A stretch of DNA of 64,000 nucleotides. Source: Owenweeksia sp963758205. GTDB lineage: Bacteria; Bacteroidota; Bacteroidia; Flavobacteriales; Schleiferiaceae. Shown here piece by piece: positions 51,697-59,831 of the stretch. The translations under genes and the position numbers were made by a program. Location: positions 372,001 to 436,000 of the forward strand of contig CAVWUM010000001.1 of the NCBI GenBank assembly GCA_963758205.1, read 5' to 3'. The notes below the pieces were generated by a model. It did not search any database. It saw only the letters and a list, made by a program, of their open reading frames with translations, and was not told the origin of the DNA. How positions within the stretch are numbered: position 1 is the first letter of the stretch; each line of letters opens with the position of its first letter.

Positions 51697-52112
51697 TGGC
51701 TCTATCAATTATGATCGTGGATAACGATCAGGTGAACAGTTTTGTGCTTAAGAATATCATCACCCGAAATTACAGTGAAGCGGAGATTGGGCTTTACCCG
51801 GATGGGGCGGACGCCCTTGAGGAGTTAAAGAGTCTTGATGCATCGGGTGATAAATTTCCTGATGTAATACTATTGGATATTTATATGCCTATTGTAAGTG
51901 GCTTTGAGTTTTTGGAGCGTTACGTTAAGGAGTATGCGCACAAATCATCCAACATATTTGTAATGAGCAACTCGCTAAGTAAGGAGGATCAGCAAAGGGC
52001 CAATATGTATTCGGTGGTAAGGGGCTTTATTACAAAGCCACTTATTTATAACAACATCCAGTTTATTATTGAGACCTACGTGGAAGGGCGTTCTTCAAAA
52101 AGTAATTTTTAA
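51696..52112 (+). CDS. Stand-alone response regulator receiver
   Basis: A 138-residue single-domain receiver with the acidic pair in VDNDQ, Asp61 in LLDIYMP and Lys in ITKPL. There is no output domain. Its ATG overlaps the previous stop by one base (TAATG), making a three-gene cassette with the kinase and AraC regulator. It may act as a phosphate sink or a protein-level output. Confidence 0.88.
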   Translation: MALSIMIVDNDQVNSFVLKNIITRNYSEAEIGLYPDGADALEELKSLDASGDKFPDVILLDIYMPIVSGFEFLERYVKEYAHKSSNIFVMSNSLSKEDQQRANMYSVVRGFITKPLIYNNIQFIIETYVEGRSSKSNF

Positions 52113-52202
52113 GAAACTACCGATTACCACCAGCCAAAGGATGAAGTAGATTATTAGTTCTCCGATTGAGCGATAGAGGTTTTTCGTCTTCATGATATCC
52201 AT
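52095..52202 (-). CDS. Possible 35-residue single-helix membrane peptide
   Basis: Reads MDIMKTKNLYRSIG then ELIIYFILWLVVIGSF and a short LKITF tail. It has one strong hydrophobic segment of about 17 residues flanked by basic residues, like many small membrane proteins. It is preceded by aaagaag before the ATG. A shorter start at 52193 (MKTKN) is possible. It overlaps the end of the receiver gene by 18 bases. I recognise no family; the composition, not homology, is the evidence. Confidence 0.4.
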   Translation of the reverse strand: MDIMKTKNLYRSIGELIIYFILWLVVIGSFLKITF

Positions 52203-52330
52203 CTTCTTTAATTATACTAACGTCAAAAAAATCAAGTTGGTTGGGTATTGCTTTGGTAGCAATTAGTTAATTGCTCCGTAGGGGTTTTGTAACCCATTGT
52301 AAATAATAACTCAAATAAGGTGGTAAATAT

Positions 52331-52361
52331 TTTGCCAGATTGTAAAGGCGTTTTATATTTG
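52331..52361 (+). promoter_or_regulatory. Promoter of the initiator tRNA gene, TTTG-N19-TATATTTG
   Basis: TTTG at 52331-52334 and TATATTTG at 52354-52361 with 19 bases between, a full consensus match. The tRNA begins 14 bases after the -7 box. Confidence 0.8.
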
Positions 52362-52374
52362 CCGCCCAATATAT

Positions 52375-52447
52375 CGCGGGGTGGAGCAGTTGGTAGCTCG
52401 TTGGGCTCATAACCCAAAGGCCGCAGGTTCGAGTCCTGCCCCCGCTA
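52375..52447 (+). tRNA. Initiator tRNA-Met (anticodon CAT)
   Basis: A 73-base cloverleaf starting cgcgggg and ending ccccgcta, with anticodon cat. The anticodon stem has the three consecutive G:C pairs (ggg/ccc) that mark bacterial initiator tRNA. Position 1 (C) is unpaired with position 72 (T here), giving the initiator-type 1:72 mismatch. The T arm is gcagg ttcgagt cctgc. The CCA end is not encoded. Confidence 0.95.
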
Positions 52448-52453
52448 CTAAGC

Positions 52454-52484
52454 AAAGGTCTCAGTTTCTGAGGCCTTTTTTTAT
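52454..52484 (+). terminator. Rho-independent terminator after tRNA-Met
   Basis: Hairpin aaaggtctcag / ctgaggccttt with a short loop and a run of seven T, 7 bases after the tRNA. Confidence 0.85.
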
Positions 52485-52526
52485 TTCCTTTGTATCCATT
52501 CGTAAACAAGCAGCTCAAACAGTACC

Positions 52527-53405
52527 ATGCACAAATCCGGATATGTAAATATTATTGGTAATCCCAATGTGGGTAAGTCCACTTTAATGAATGCCTTCTT
52601 AGGTGAAAATCTTTCAATAACCACCCCTAAGGCGCAAACCACCAGGCACCGGATTTTAGGTTTATTAAACGGAGATGACTACCAGGTGGTGTTTTCGGAT
52701 ACCCCGGGTATAATACAGCCCGGCTATGCCTTGCAGGAAAGCATGATGGACTTTGTAAGTTCCACTTTTGAGGATGCGGATATCTTTTTAATGCTTACTG
52801 AGCCAAATGAAAAGGTGCTTAAAGATTCCCGTTTTATTGAAAGGCTGCAAAAAACAGATACCCCCGTTTTACTTCTTATTAATAAAATAGACCTCACCAA
52901 CCAGCAGGAGCTGGAGAAGGTGGTTGACTTTTGGAAAGAGCAATTACCCAAAGCCGAAATTTACCCCATTTCTGCACTTAATAATTTTAATACAGAGGTA
53001 GTGATGGATCGTATTATGGAGTTGTTGCCGGAGTCGCCACCCTACTTTTCGAAAGATGAGCTAAGTGATAAAGATGAGCGTTTTTTTGTATCCGAAATGA
53101 TCCGTGAGCAAATCCTTAAAATTTATGATAAGGAAATACCCTATGCTGTGCAGGTGGAGGCAGAAGAGTTTAAAGAGGAGGATAATATTATAAGGATAAG
53201 GGCCGTGATTTATGTGGAACGTGACACCCAAAAGGGAATCGTAATTGGGCACCAGGGTAAAATGATAAAGCGTACCGGAATGGAGGCCCGCAAGAGGATG
53301 GAGGAATTCTTTAAAAAGAAAGTTTTTCTGGACTTGTTTGTGAAGGTGAAGAAAAACTGGAGATCAAGTGATGACCAGCTAAAACGATTTGGGTATAAAA
53401 ATTAA
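52527..53405 (+). CDS. era: GTPase Era
   Basis: A 292-residue GTPase that binds 16S rRNA during 30S assembly. G1 GNPNVGKST at residues 11-19, G3 DTPG near 59, G4 NKID near 121, followed by a KH domain (about 205-285) with VIGHQGKMIKRTGMEARKRME. Its 3' end overlaps the convergent LRR gene by 4 bases. Confidence 0.96.
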   Translation: MHKSGYVNIIGNPNVGKSTLMNAFLGENLSITTPKAQTTRHRILGLLNGDDYQVVFSDTPGIIQPGYALQESMMDFVSSTFEDADIFLMLTEPNEKVLKDSRFIERLQKTDTPVLLLINKIDLTNQQELEKVVDFWKEQLPKAEIYPISALNNFNTEVVMDRIMELLPESPPYFSKDELSDKDERFFVSEMIREQILKIYDKEIPYAVQVEAEEFKEEDNIIRIRAVIYVERDTQKGIVIGHQGKMIKRTGMEARKRMEEFFKKKVFLDLFVKVKKNWRSSDDQLKRFGYKN

Positions 53406-53968
53406 TCGCAGTTACAACCATAGGTGCTCTTTAAATCCAGCCAGGGCATAGCCTCTCTCAACCACTTCAGATCATCTGACTTAAAGTAAGTGTTGCGCAA
53501 ATCGAGGTATTTCAAATTGGTTAGTTCCACAATTTTATCATCAACATAATCCACACTATTATCCCAAAGATCCAGGTGCTCAAGTTGTTTAAAGTTTACA
53601 ATGGCCGATGGTATTGTGTCAATTTCATTCCTGTCCAAAATCAAAACCTTTAGGTTTTCACATTTTGCCAGACTGGCCGGAAAGCTCTTCAATTGGTTTT
53701 TACTTAATATAATGGTATGAAGATTTTTGAGTTCGCTCAGGAAAGGAGGTAATGAACTGATTTTATTATGGCTTAGATCAAGTACCTCGATATTGATAAA
53801 ACTCCCAATTTCATGGGGAACCTCCTTTAGTCGTTTTCTTTTTAGTTTCAGCTCCTTTACCTCAAGCGGGTTTTTCAGGGCATCATCTAAGCTGTTATAA
53901 CTTTGAGTATGGCCTGATGCTATTAAAATAAAATTAAAGCTTAAAAACAGCACGAGCCTGTACGGCAT
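53402..53968 (-). CDS. Secreted leucine-rich repeat protein
   Basis: A 188-residue exported protein, signal peptide ending near GHTQ, with about six bacterial LRR units of 23 residues (LKEVPHEIGSFINIEVLDLSHN, LPPFLSELKNLHTIILSKN, FPASLAKCENLKVLILDRN, IPSAIVNFKQLEHLDLWDN). It ends in TYGCNCD, a small Cys motif. Likely a periplasmic or surface interaction module. The start at 53968 overlaps the 3' end of ribF by 35 bases. Confidence 0.85.
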   Translation of the reverse strand: MPYRLVLFLSFNFILIASGHTQSYNSLDDALKNPLEVKELKLKRKRLKEVPHEIGSFINIEVLDLSHNKISSLPPFLSELKNLHTIILSKNQLKSFPASLAKCENLKVLILDRNEIDTIPSAIVNFKQLEHLDLWDNSVDYVDDKIVELTNLKYLDLRNTYFKSDDLKWLREAMPWLDLKSTYGCNCD

Positions 53969-54869
53969 CCTTTTGAAGTTGATTTTTGAGTTTTTCAAGT
54001 GATTCAAATTTTTCTTCACCTCTAAGCCTGTCCTTAAATACTAGCCTTATTTGCTCTCCATATATATTACGATCAAAATGGAAGATGTGCGTTTCAATGG
54101 TTTTAAACTTTCCGCTAAAGGTAGGCCTTACTCCAATGTTGCACATGCCAAAATGCTTTTTTTCGGGTGCTGAAGGAAAATACACTTCAACAGCATATAC
54201 GCCATCGGCCGGCAAAATCTTATAACTATCCTCCACCACAATGTTGGCTGTAGGAAAACCTAATGTATGGCCTATTTTTTCGCCCTCTACCACCTGGCCT
54301 CCCAGTGGGAAACCGTATCCTAAAAATTCATTGGCCGTATGAAGATCCCCCTCTGATAGGGCCTTCCTTATTTTGGTACTACTTACAGTTACGCTCTCAA
54401 TGTCTTCGGCTGAAATTTCTTCAACATCAAAACCATATACAGGCCCAAACTCCTTAAGGTGCTCAAAGCTGCCCTCACGGTTTCGCCCAAAGTGATGATC
54501 ATAACCAATAACCAGCTTTTTGGCCCCAATGGTGTTTACCAATATATTACGAACGAAATCCAGCGATGTGGTGCGGCTAAACTCTTTGGTAAAAGGATGT
54601 ATTATAAGATGATCGATGCCACAACTCTTAAGTAGCTCAATTTTCTCAGGTTGAGAATTGATCAGTTTAAGTTCAATATCTGGTTGTAGCACTATGCGGG
54701 GGTGCGGATTAAATGTGAGGAGCACTGACTCACCAATATTTATTTCAGCAACCCTGTTCAGTTGCTCCAGTATCTTACGATGGCCTATATGTACACCATC
54801 AAAGGTGCCGGTGGTAACCACCGCATTATCCAACTTATTAAAGTCTTCCAGAGAAAAGTAAACCTTCAA
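53934..54869 (-). CDS. ribF: Bifunctional riboflavin kinase / FAD synthetase
   Basis: A 311-residue enzyme that phosphorylates riboflavin and adenylates FMN. The N-terminal nucleotidyltransferase has TGTFDGVHIGHRKIL near residue 20 and HPFTKEFSRTTS near residue 90; the C-terminal flavokinase has GEKIGHTLGFPTANI near residue 195. The start is TTG at 54869 because MKVYFSLEDF fits the family and no closer ATG exists. Downstream LRR gene overlaps its stop. Confidence 0.95.
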   Translation of the reverse strand: MKVYFSLEDFNKLDNAVVTTGTFDGVHIGHRKILEQLNRVAEINIGESVLLTFNPHPRIVLQPDIELKLINSQPEKIELLKSCGIDHLIIHPFTKEFSRTTSLDFVRNILVNTIGAKKLVIGYDHHFGRNREGSFEHLKEFGPVYGFDVEEISAEDIESVTVSSTKIRKALSEGDLHTANEFLGYGFPLGGQVVEGEKIGHTLGFPTANIVVEDSYKILPADGVYAVEVYFPSAPEKKHFGMCNIGVRPTFSGKFKTIETHIFHFDRNIYGEQIRLVFKDRLRGEEKFESLEKLKNQLQKDAVQARAVFKL

Positions 54870-54993
54870 TGATGATAGGTTTTATTGAGTTTATAATCAG
54901 AGAGTTGTGTAACAAGACAATTTGTTAGCACTTTGTTCAAAAGTAGAAAAATTAAAAATCTCAAATTGACTTATTCTTTTTGGCAAAAACAAC

Positions 54994-55001
54994 TATTTTT
55001 G
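54994..55001 (+). promoter_or_regulatory. Predicted -7 promoter element for atpD
   Basis: TATTTTTG followed by cgcc, a full TAnnTTTG match, about 52 bases before the atpD ATG. Confidence 0.55.
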
Positions 55002-55053
55002 CGCCCGAATTTAAGACGGCCCTAAAGGGCTATTTCTATACAAACTGTAAAGC

Positions 55054-56559
55054 ATGTCTAAAGTAGTAGGTAAGATTGCTCAAATTATCGGCCCGGTAGT
55101 GGACGTTTATTTTGACAGCACTAATCAGGAACTTCCAAAAATTTATGACTCTCTAGAAGTAACCCGTCCTGACGGTGTACGTGTGGTTTTGGAAACTCAG
55201 CAGCACGTAGGAGAAGACACCGTTCGTGCCATTTCAATGGATTCAACGGATGGACTTAGCCGCGGGCAAGAGGTTATAGCAACCGGTAGCCCAATTAAAA
55301 TGCCAACAGGCGAGGCCATTAAGGGAAGACTATTTAATGTGATCGGTGAAACTATTGATGGTATTGGCGCCATGTCCAGTGAAAATGGATTACCCATTCA
55401 CCGTGATGCTCCAAAGTTTGAAGATCTTTCTACAGCCAGCGAAATTTTATATACCGGTATTAAAGTTATCGACCTAATTGAGCCTTATGCAAAAGGTGGT
55501 AAGATTGGTTTGTTTGGTGGTGCCGGTGTTGGTAAAACTGTACTTATACAGGAGTTGATTAACAACATCGCCAAAGGTCACGGTGGTTTATCCGTATTTG
55601 CCGGTGTGGGTGAGCGCACACGTGAGGGTAACGACCTTCTACGTGAGATGCTTGAATCAGGTATTATTAAATATGGAGAAGAGTTTATGCACTCCATGGA
55701 AAATGGTGGCTGGGATCTTTCTAAGGTAAACCTTGAGGAAATGAAGGAATCGAAAGCTTCTTTCGTTTTTGGTCAGATGAATGAGCCTCCCGGTGCACGT
55801 GCCCGTGTAGCGCTTTCTGGTCTTACTCTGGCAGAGTATTACCGCGATGGTGAAGGAGACGGTGCTGGTAAGGATATCCTTTTCTTCGTTGATAACATTT
55901 TCCGCTTTACCCAGGCCGGTTCAGAGGTGTCTGCACTTCTTGGTCGTATGCCTTCAGCGGTGGGTTACCAACCTACTTTGGCTACTGAGATGGGAACCAT
56001 GCAGGAGCGTATTACATCTACCAAAAACGGGTCTATTACATCTGTACAGGCGGTTTACGTACCTGCGGATGACTTAACTGACCCTGCGCCTGCAACTACC
56101 TTTGCTCACCTTGATGCTACTACAGTATTGAATCGTAAGATTTCTGAGCTTGGTATTTACCCTGCTGTGGATCCACTGGATTCAACTTCAAGAATTCTTA
56201 CCCCTGAAGTGGTTGGTGACGAGCATTACAAATGTGCTCAGCGCGTTAAAGAAATTCTACAGAGATATAAAGAACTTCAGGATATCATCGCCATCCTTGG
56301 TATGGATGAACTTTCTGAAGATGATAAAATGGCCGTACACCGCGCTCGTAGGGTACAGCGTTACCTTTCTCAGCCATTCCACGTGGCCGAGCAGTTTACA
56401 GGTATCCCCGGTGTGTTTGTAAGTATTGAAGATACTATCAAAGGTTTCAACATGATTATGGATGGTGAACTTGATAAATACCCCGAAGCAGCCTTTAACC
56501 TTAAAGGAAGCGTAGAGGACGTTATTGAGGCCGGAGATAAAATGTTGGCAGAAGCATAA
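55054..56559 (+). CDS. atpD: F1 ATP synthase subunit beta
   Basis: A 501-residue catalytic subunit. Walker A GGAGVGKT at residues 155-162, GERTREGNDL near 190, Walker B IFFVDNI-like ILFFVDNIFRFT near 275, and the PSAVGYQPTLATEMG block. With atpC it forms the atpDC pair, which in Bacteroidota is commonly separate from the main atp operon; the other subunits are not in the window. Confidence 0.97.
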   Translation: MSKVVGKIAQIIGPVVDVYFDSTNQELPKIYDSLEVTRPDGVRVVLETQQHVGEDTVRAISMDSTDGLSRGQEVIATGSPIKMPTGEAIKGRLFNVIGETIDGIGAMSSENGLPIHRDAPKFEDLSTASEILYTGIKVIDLIEPYAKGGKIGLFGGAGVGKTVLIQELINNIAKGHGGLSVFAGVGERTREGNDLLREMLESGIIKYGEEFMHSMENGGWDLSKVNLEEMKESKASFVFGQMNEPPGARARVALSGLTLAEYYRDGEGDGAGKDILFFVDNIFRFTQAGSEVSALLGRMPSAVGYQPTLATEMGTMQERITSTKNGSITSVQAVYVPADDLTDPAPATTFAHLDATTVLNRKISELGIYPAVDPLDSTSRILTPEVVGDEHYKCAQRVKEILQRYKELQDIIAILGMDELSEDDKMAVHRARRVQRYLSQPFHVAEQFTGIPGVFVSIEDTIKGFNMIMDGELDKYPEAAFNLKGSVEDVIEAGDKMLAEA

Positions 56560-56638
56560 ATCAGTGGGCAATTGGCAGTAAGCAATAATTACAAGGTTAT
56601 TAAGTACTGCAAATTGTAAAACTGTAAACTGAAAAGAA

Positions 56639-56929
56639 ATGCAATTAGAAATAATAACACCTGAAACCAAAATCTTCAACGGAACGGCAGACGCAGTTCA
56701 GTTGCCTGGAAAGGATGGTTTGTTTCAGGTTTTGGATGATCACGCTCCTATTATCAGTACTTTAACAAATGGTATGGTTAAGATAGATCTTGCCGATTCT
56801 TATAAGAAGTTTGATGAATTGAGTGGGCAAATTGAGCCCGATAAAAGCAACGATCGCATCCTTAGGCTACCTATAAAAGGCGGTGTTGTGGAAGTGAGCA
56901 ACAATAAAGTGATTGTTTTAGCCGATTAA
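56639..56929 (+). CDS. atpC: F1 ATP synthase subunit epsilon
   Basis: A 96-residue subunit with the N-terminal beta-sandwich (LEIITPETKIFNGTADAVQLPGKDG, DDHAPIISTLTNG) and no C-terminal helical hairpin, so the classic epsilon inhibitory arm is absent. Short epsilon subunits are known in Bacteroidota. It follows atpD by 79 bases and is closed by a strong terminator. Confidence 0.93.
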   Translation: MQLEIITPETKIFNGTADAVQLPGKDGLFQVLDDHAPIISTLTNGMVKIDLADSYKKFDELSGQIEPDKSNDRILRLPIKGGVVEVSNNKVIVLAD

Positions 56930-56951
56930 TTTTTTGGTTTTAAATATTATT

Positions 56952-56984
56952 AGCCCCATCGGTGTTTCCGATGGGGCTTTTTTA
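56952..56984 (+). terminator. Rho-independent terminator of atpDC
   Basis: Perfect hairpin gccccatcgg / ccgatggggc with loop tgttt and a run of T. Confidence 0.92.
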
Positions 56985-57136
56985 TGCGATATAATTTTTT
57001 AGCCAGATAACCTTTAGAATATTAGGATGCAACTATTTCTGCAAATTTTCACTCATTTAGTTGTCCATTTGGCCGCAATCCTTTGTCAACGCTGCTTTTG
57101 CTGATGTTAAAAAATTATCACTTTGTTGCGCAAATG

Positions 57137-57167
57137 CTTGTGCGACAGACATATTGTGCTATTTTTG
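57137..57167 (+). promoter_or_regulatory. Predicted promoter of the T9SS/PID-CTERM transcript
   Basis: CTTG (57137-57140, one mismatch from TTTG), 19 bases, then TATTTTTG (57160-57167), followed by the ATG at 57206. Confidence 0.5.
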
Positions 57168-57205
57168 CTTTTTGATAAAAAATATCTAACCTAAAGAATT
57201 GTAGA

Positions 57206-59542
57206 ATGAAATTAAAACTACTCATGGCAGCGGCCCTATGTCCGCTATTGGGTTTTTCCCAATTAAGTATTGGTAATCTTGCCGAAACCTACACCATAGA
57301 TTTTGATAATGCTGTTTCAGGTGTAAACACTGGTGCATATCAAGGTGCTGGCTGGTTACCTACCGGAGGTTCGGGTGCTCTAAACACTTCAGCCTTTTCT
57401 TTTTCGGGCCTGCAAACAGCTCCTACGAGCATATCAATTGGTGGAACCGCCAGTCAATCAGAAGCCTCTCGTGGGGTATCCAATGGGTTTACGGGTGCTT
57501 TAAATGGTGGAGCCGTTACATCTCAACGGGGATTCTATTCTTTTAATACTAGCAACTCCCCTATTCTTGCAGCAGATTACTGCTTAGGATGGTTTTCAGA
57601 TGGTGTATCGTTGGCTCCTGGTGAGGTTATCTTAAAAGTAACCAATACTACAGGCAGCACCATCAACGTAGCGAGGTTGGCATATGAGATTAAGACCTTC
57701 AACGAATATAATGCGTCAACTCAAGTTAATGTGACTTATTCTTTTTCTGAGTTTGGAACATATGTGACATTCGATAGTGATTTGAATTTTACTTCCCCAG
57801 GATCTCAAAGTGGATCACCTTCTTGGGTGTCAACAGGTCTTGCTGCTGACAAGGCAGGTCTTAGTTGGGCTGATGGAACCTCGATGTATATAAAATGGAC
57901 CTTTGACTATGCTTCCGGGTCAGGTAAGATGGATTATATGGGTATTGATAATATTTCAATAAAATCATACAACGCTGATTATGTTCACATAGATAATGTA
58001 TGGTCTCCATCGGAACCAGTTGGTGGTTTGACGACAAGCACTGCATTGGCGCTTCCAAATAACGCCACTAATGCGGCTCCTATATCAGGGTCGACAACTT
58101 TAAAGGACTTTTATATAGAAAGTGGAGCAAAAGTTAATGTTACGGGAGATTTGACTTTGGCTCCTGGTGGTAAATTATATTTACTTGCTGATGGGAATGG
58201 ATACGCACAAATTATGGGTGATGTTTACAGTGTGACTGCTGTTTACCAAACTCATAGGCTGGCTAGTTCAGGCAAGTGGTTTAATATGGCTATTCCTGTA
58301 AGCGCACAATGGGATGATCTTACAGGTATTTTTATTCAGACCACTAGTCCTGCAAATACTAATCTTTATTACTATGATGCAACAAATCCTGCAACCAATA
58401 CTAGCGATGGTACATGGGAGCATGTAACCGATAAAACTACTGCAGATGTTGATGATAGAGGTTATCAGCTTTATGGAGGTGATGGTACCTTCTTTGGAAG
58501 TGGCCCGTTTGATCTTGAAGTTGAAGGACCATTAGTTGAGGCTCCTGTTTCAATAGCAGTTTCAGGTCAGGCCGTTGGTCGATTAAATTTGGTACCTAAT
58601 CCATTCCCAAGTCACATAGAGTGGGAGGAGGTTGTTACAGATAATCCTGAGTTGGGAAATACATACTATATTCAAGACGGTGACCCTAATCTTGCCACAA
58701 CGCAATATCAAACTTATACTTTTAATGGGTCTGGAACTAATGGGGCTACTGATGATATTCCACCAGGTCAAGCATTTTTTGTGACCGTTGATAACACTAC
58801 TGACGGCACAATTGATTTTATAGAGACTCAGCGGAATGTTGATAATGAACAGTTTTTGTACAAAACCACATCCATTCCTGGATTAGTTAAGTTTCATGTT
58901 GAACACATGAATCTTAAGTATGCTGATGAGAGTGAGATTAGATTCGATGCCAACTACAATGACAATAGTTTGTTTCGTGAAGATGGTTCCAAAAGAATGA
59001 ATATCGGTTATCCTAACATTTATACGAAATCTGCTGATAATAAGGAGTTGGTTTTTAACGGACTAAACGATGCCTGGACGACTAAGGATGTAGATCTTTA
59101 TTTCCAGGGGGATGAAGCTGGTAACTACCAGTTGAATATGAACTACGATGGTCTTCCTGCAGAGTGGACTATTATTCTTGAAGATAAGATGTTGGGCAAC
59201 TTCGTAAACCTACGTAAATCAGGTTACGGATTTACGCACGCCATTGGCGCTAACGCTGATCGTTTTGTGGTTCACTTTAACAAAACAGGTGCAATTGGCC
59301 TTGAAGAACTTGATGGCTCGGTAATTTTTAGCTATGTTAAAAATTCAACTTTAGCCGTTAATCTTGATGATGTGAACAATGCTGAGATCACCGTTTTTGA
59401 TATGAATGGTAAACAAGTGGCCAGCGCTGCAAACCAAAATGGTGTAGTTGAATTTAATATGGCTGATTGGGCTAGCGGAGTTTATGTAATCAATGTAACC
59501 TCCAACGGTAAGCAAGTTCACTCTAATAAAGTTGTTCACTAA
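57206..59542 (+). CDS. Large secreted protein with T9SS type A C-terminal sorting domain
   Basis: A 778-residue exported protein. Signal peptide ends near GFSQ. The N-terminal part (about 25-255) is rich in Gly, Ser, Thr and Asn and looks like a choice-of-anchor or adhesin-type beta fold (DFDNAVSGVNTGAYQGAGW). The middle is beta-rich. The last 80 residues (ITVFDMNGKQVASAAN, GVYVINVTSNGKQVHSNKVVH) form the T9SS sorting domain. It is followed 32 bases later by a PID-CTERM peptide gene and one shared terminator. Function unknown. Confidence 0.82.
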   Translation: MKLKLLMAAALCPLLGFSQLSIGNLAETYTIDFDNAVSGVNTGAYQGAGWLPTGGSGALNTSAFSFSGLQTAPTSISIGGTASQSEASRGVSNGFTGALNGGAVTSQRGFYSFNTSNSPILAADYCLGWFSDGVSLAPGEVILKVTNTTGSTINVARLAYEIKTFNEYNASTQVNVTYSFSEFGTYVTFDSDLNFTSPGSQSGSPSWVSTGLAADKAGLSWADGTSMYIKWTFDYASGSGKMDYMGIDNISIKSYNADYVHIDNVWSPSEPVGGLTTSTALALPNNATNAAPISGSTTLKDFYIESGAKVNVTGDLTLAPGGKLYLLADGNGYAQIMGDVYSVTAVYQTHRLASSGKWFNMAIPVSAQWDDLTGIFIQTTSPANTNLYYYDATNPATNTSDGTWEHVTDKTTADVDDRGYQLYGGDGTFFGSGPFDLEVEGPLVEAPVSIAVSGQAVGRLNLVPNPFPSHIEWEEVVTDNPELGNTYYIQDGDPNLATTQYQTYTFNGSGTNGATDDIPPGQAFFVTVDNTTDGTIDFIETQRNVDNEQFLYKTTSIPGLVKFHVEHMNLKYADESEIRFDANYNDNSLFREDGSKRMNIGYPNIYTKSADNKELVFNGLNDAWTTKDVDLYFQGDEAGNYQLNMNYDGLPAEWTIILEDKMLGNFVNLRKSGYGFTHAIGANADRFVVHFNKTGAIGLEELDGSVIFSYVKNSTLAVNLDDVNNAEITVFDMNGKQVASAANQNGVVEFNMADWASGVYVINVTSNGKQVHSNKVVH

Positions 59543-59574
59543 AAGAACAGGACAATCCTAATAAATAAGTTTTT

Positions 59575-59769
59575 ATGAAAAAGAAAGTAGCAACAGCATT
59601 TTTTGTCCTTTGTGGATTGGCTCTTTTTGCGCAACCCCCTGGCAATGGCAACCCGGGCTTTAATCCAACTCCAATTGATGGTGGTATCAGTTTGCTAATT
59701 GCAGCTGGTGCAGCATTGGGTGGAAAAAAGGCTTATGATGCCTATAAGAAAAAAGGAGAGGAGGTTTAG
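59575..59769 (+). CDS. PID-CTERM protein-sorting-domain peptide
   Basis: A 64-residue exported peptide: a signal peptide ending FAQPP, then NPTPIDGGISLLIAAGAALGG split by its motif (PIDGG, a hydrophobic segment, then KKAYDAYKKK). This is the PID-CTERM type of C-terminal sorting signal recognised in Bacteroidota, almost alone with little other sequence, so the mature product would be tiny. It is downstream of a T9SS cargo gene and shares its transcript. No processing enzyme for it is visible in this window. Confidence 0.8.
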   Translation: MKKKVATAFFVLCGLALFAQPPGNGNPGFNPTPIDGGISLLIAAGAALGGKKAYDAYKKKGEEV

Positions 59770-59795
59770 TAAACCACTTTTCTTAGCAGAGTAAT

Positions 59796-59831
59796 AAAAA
59801 AGGCTGGCGAATTTCGCCAGCCTTTTTTTTA
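59796..59831. terminator. Bidirectional rho-independent terminator
   Basis: Hairpin aaaaaggctggcgaa / ttcgccagccttttt with T-runs on both strands, between the PID-CTERM gene and the convergent lipoprotein gene. Confidence 0.9.

Noticed and set aside
52258..52275. 18-bp palindrome agcaatta-gt-taattgct before tRNA-Met
   Set aside because: It is AT-rich, without a T-run, and too weak to call a terminator or operator.
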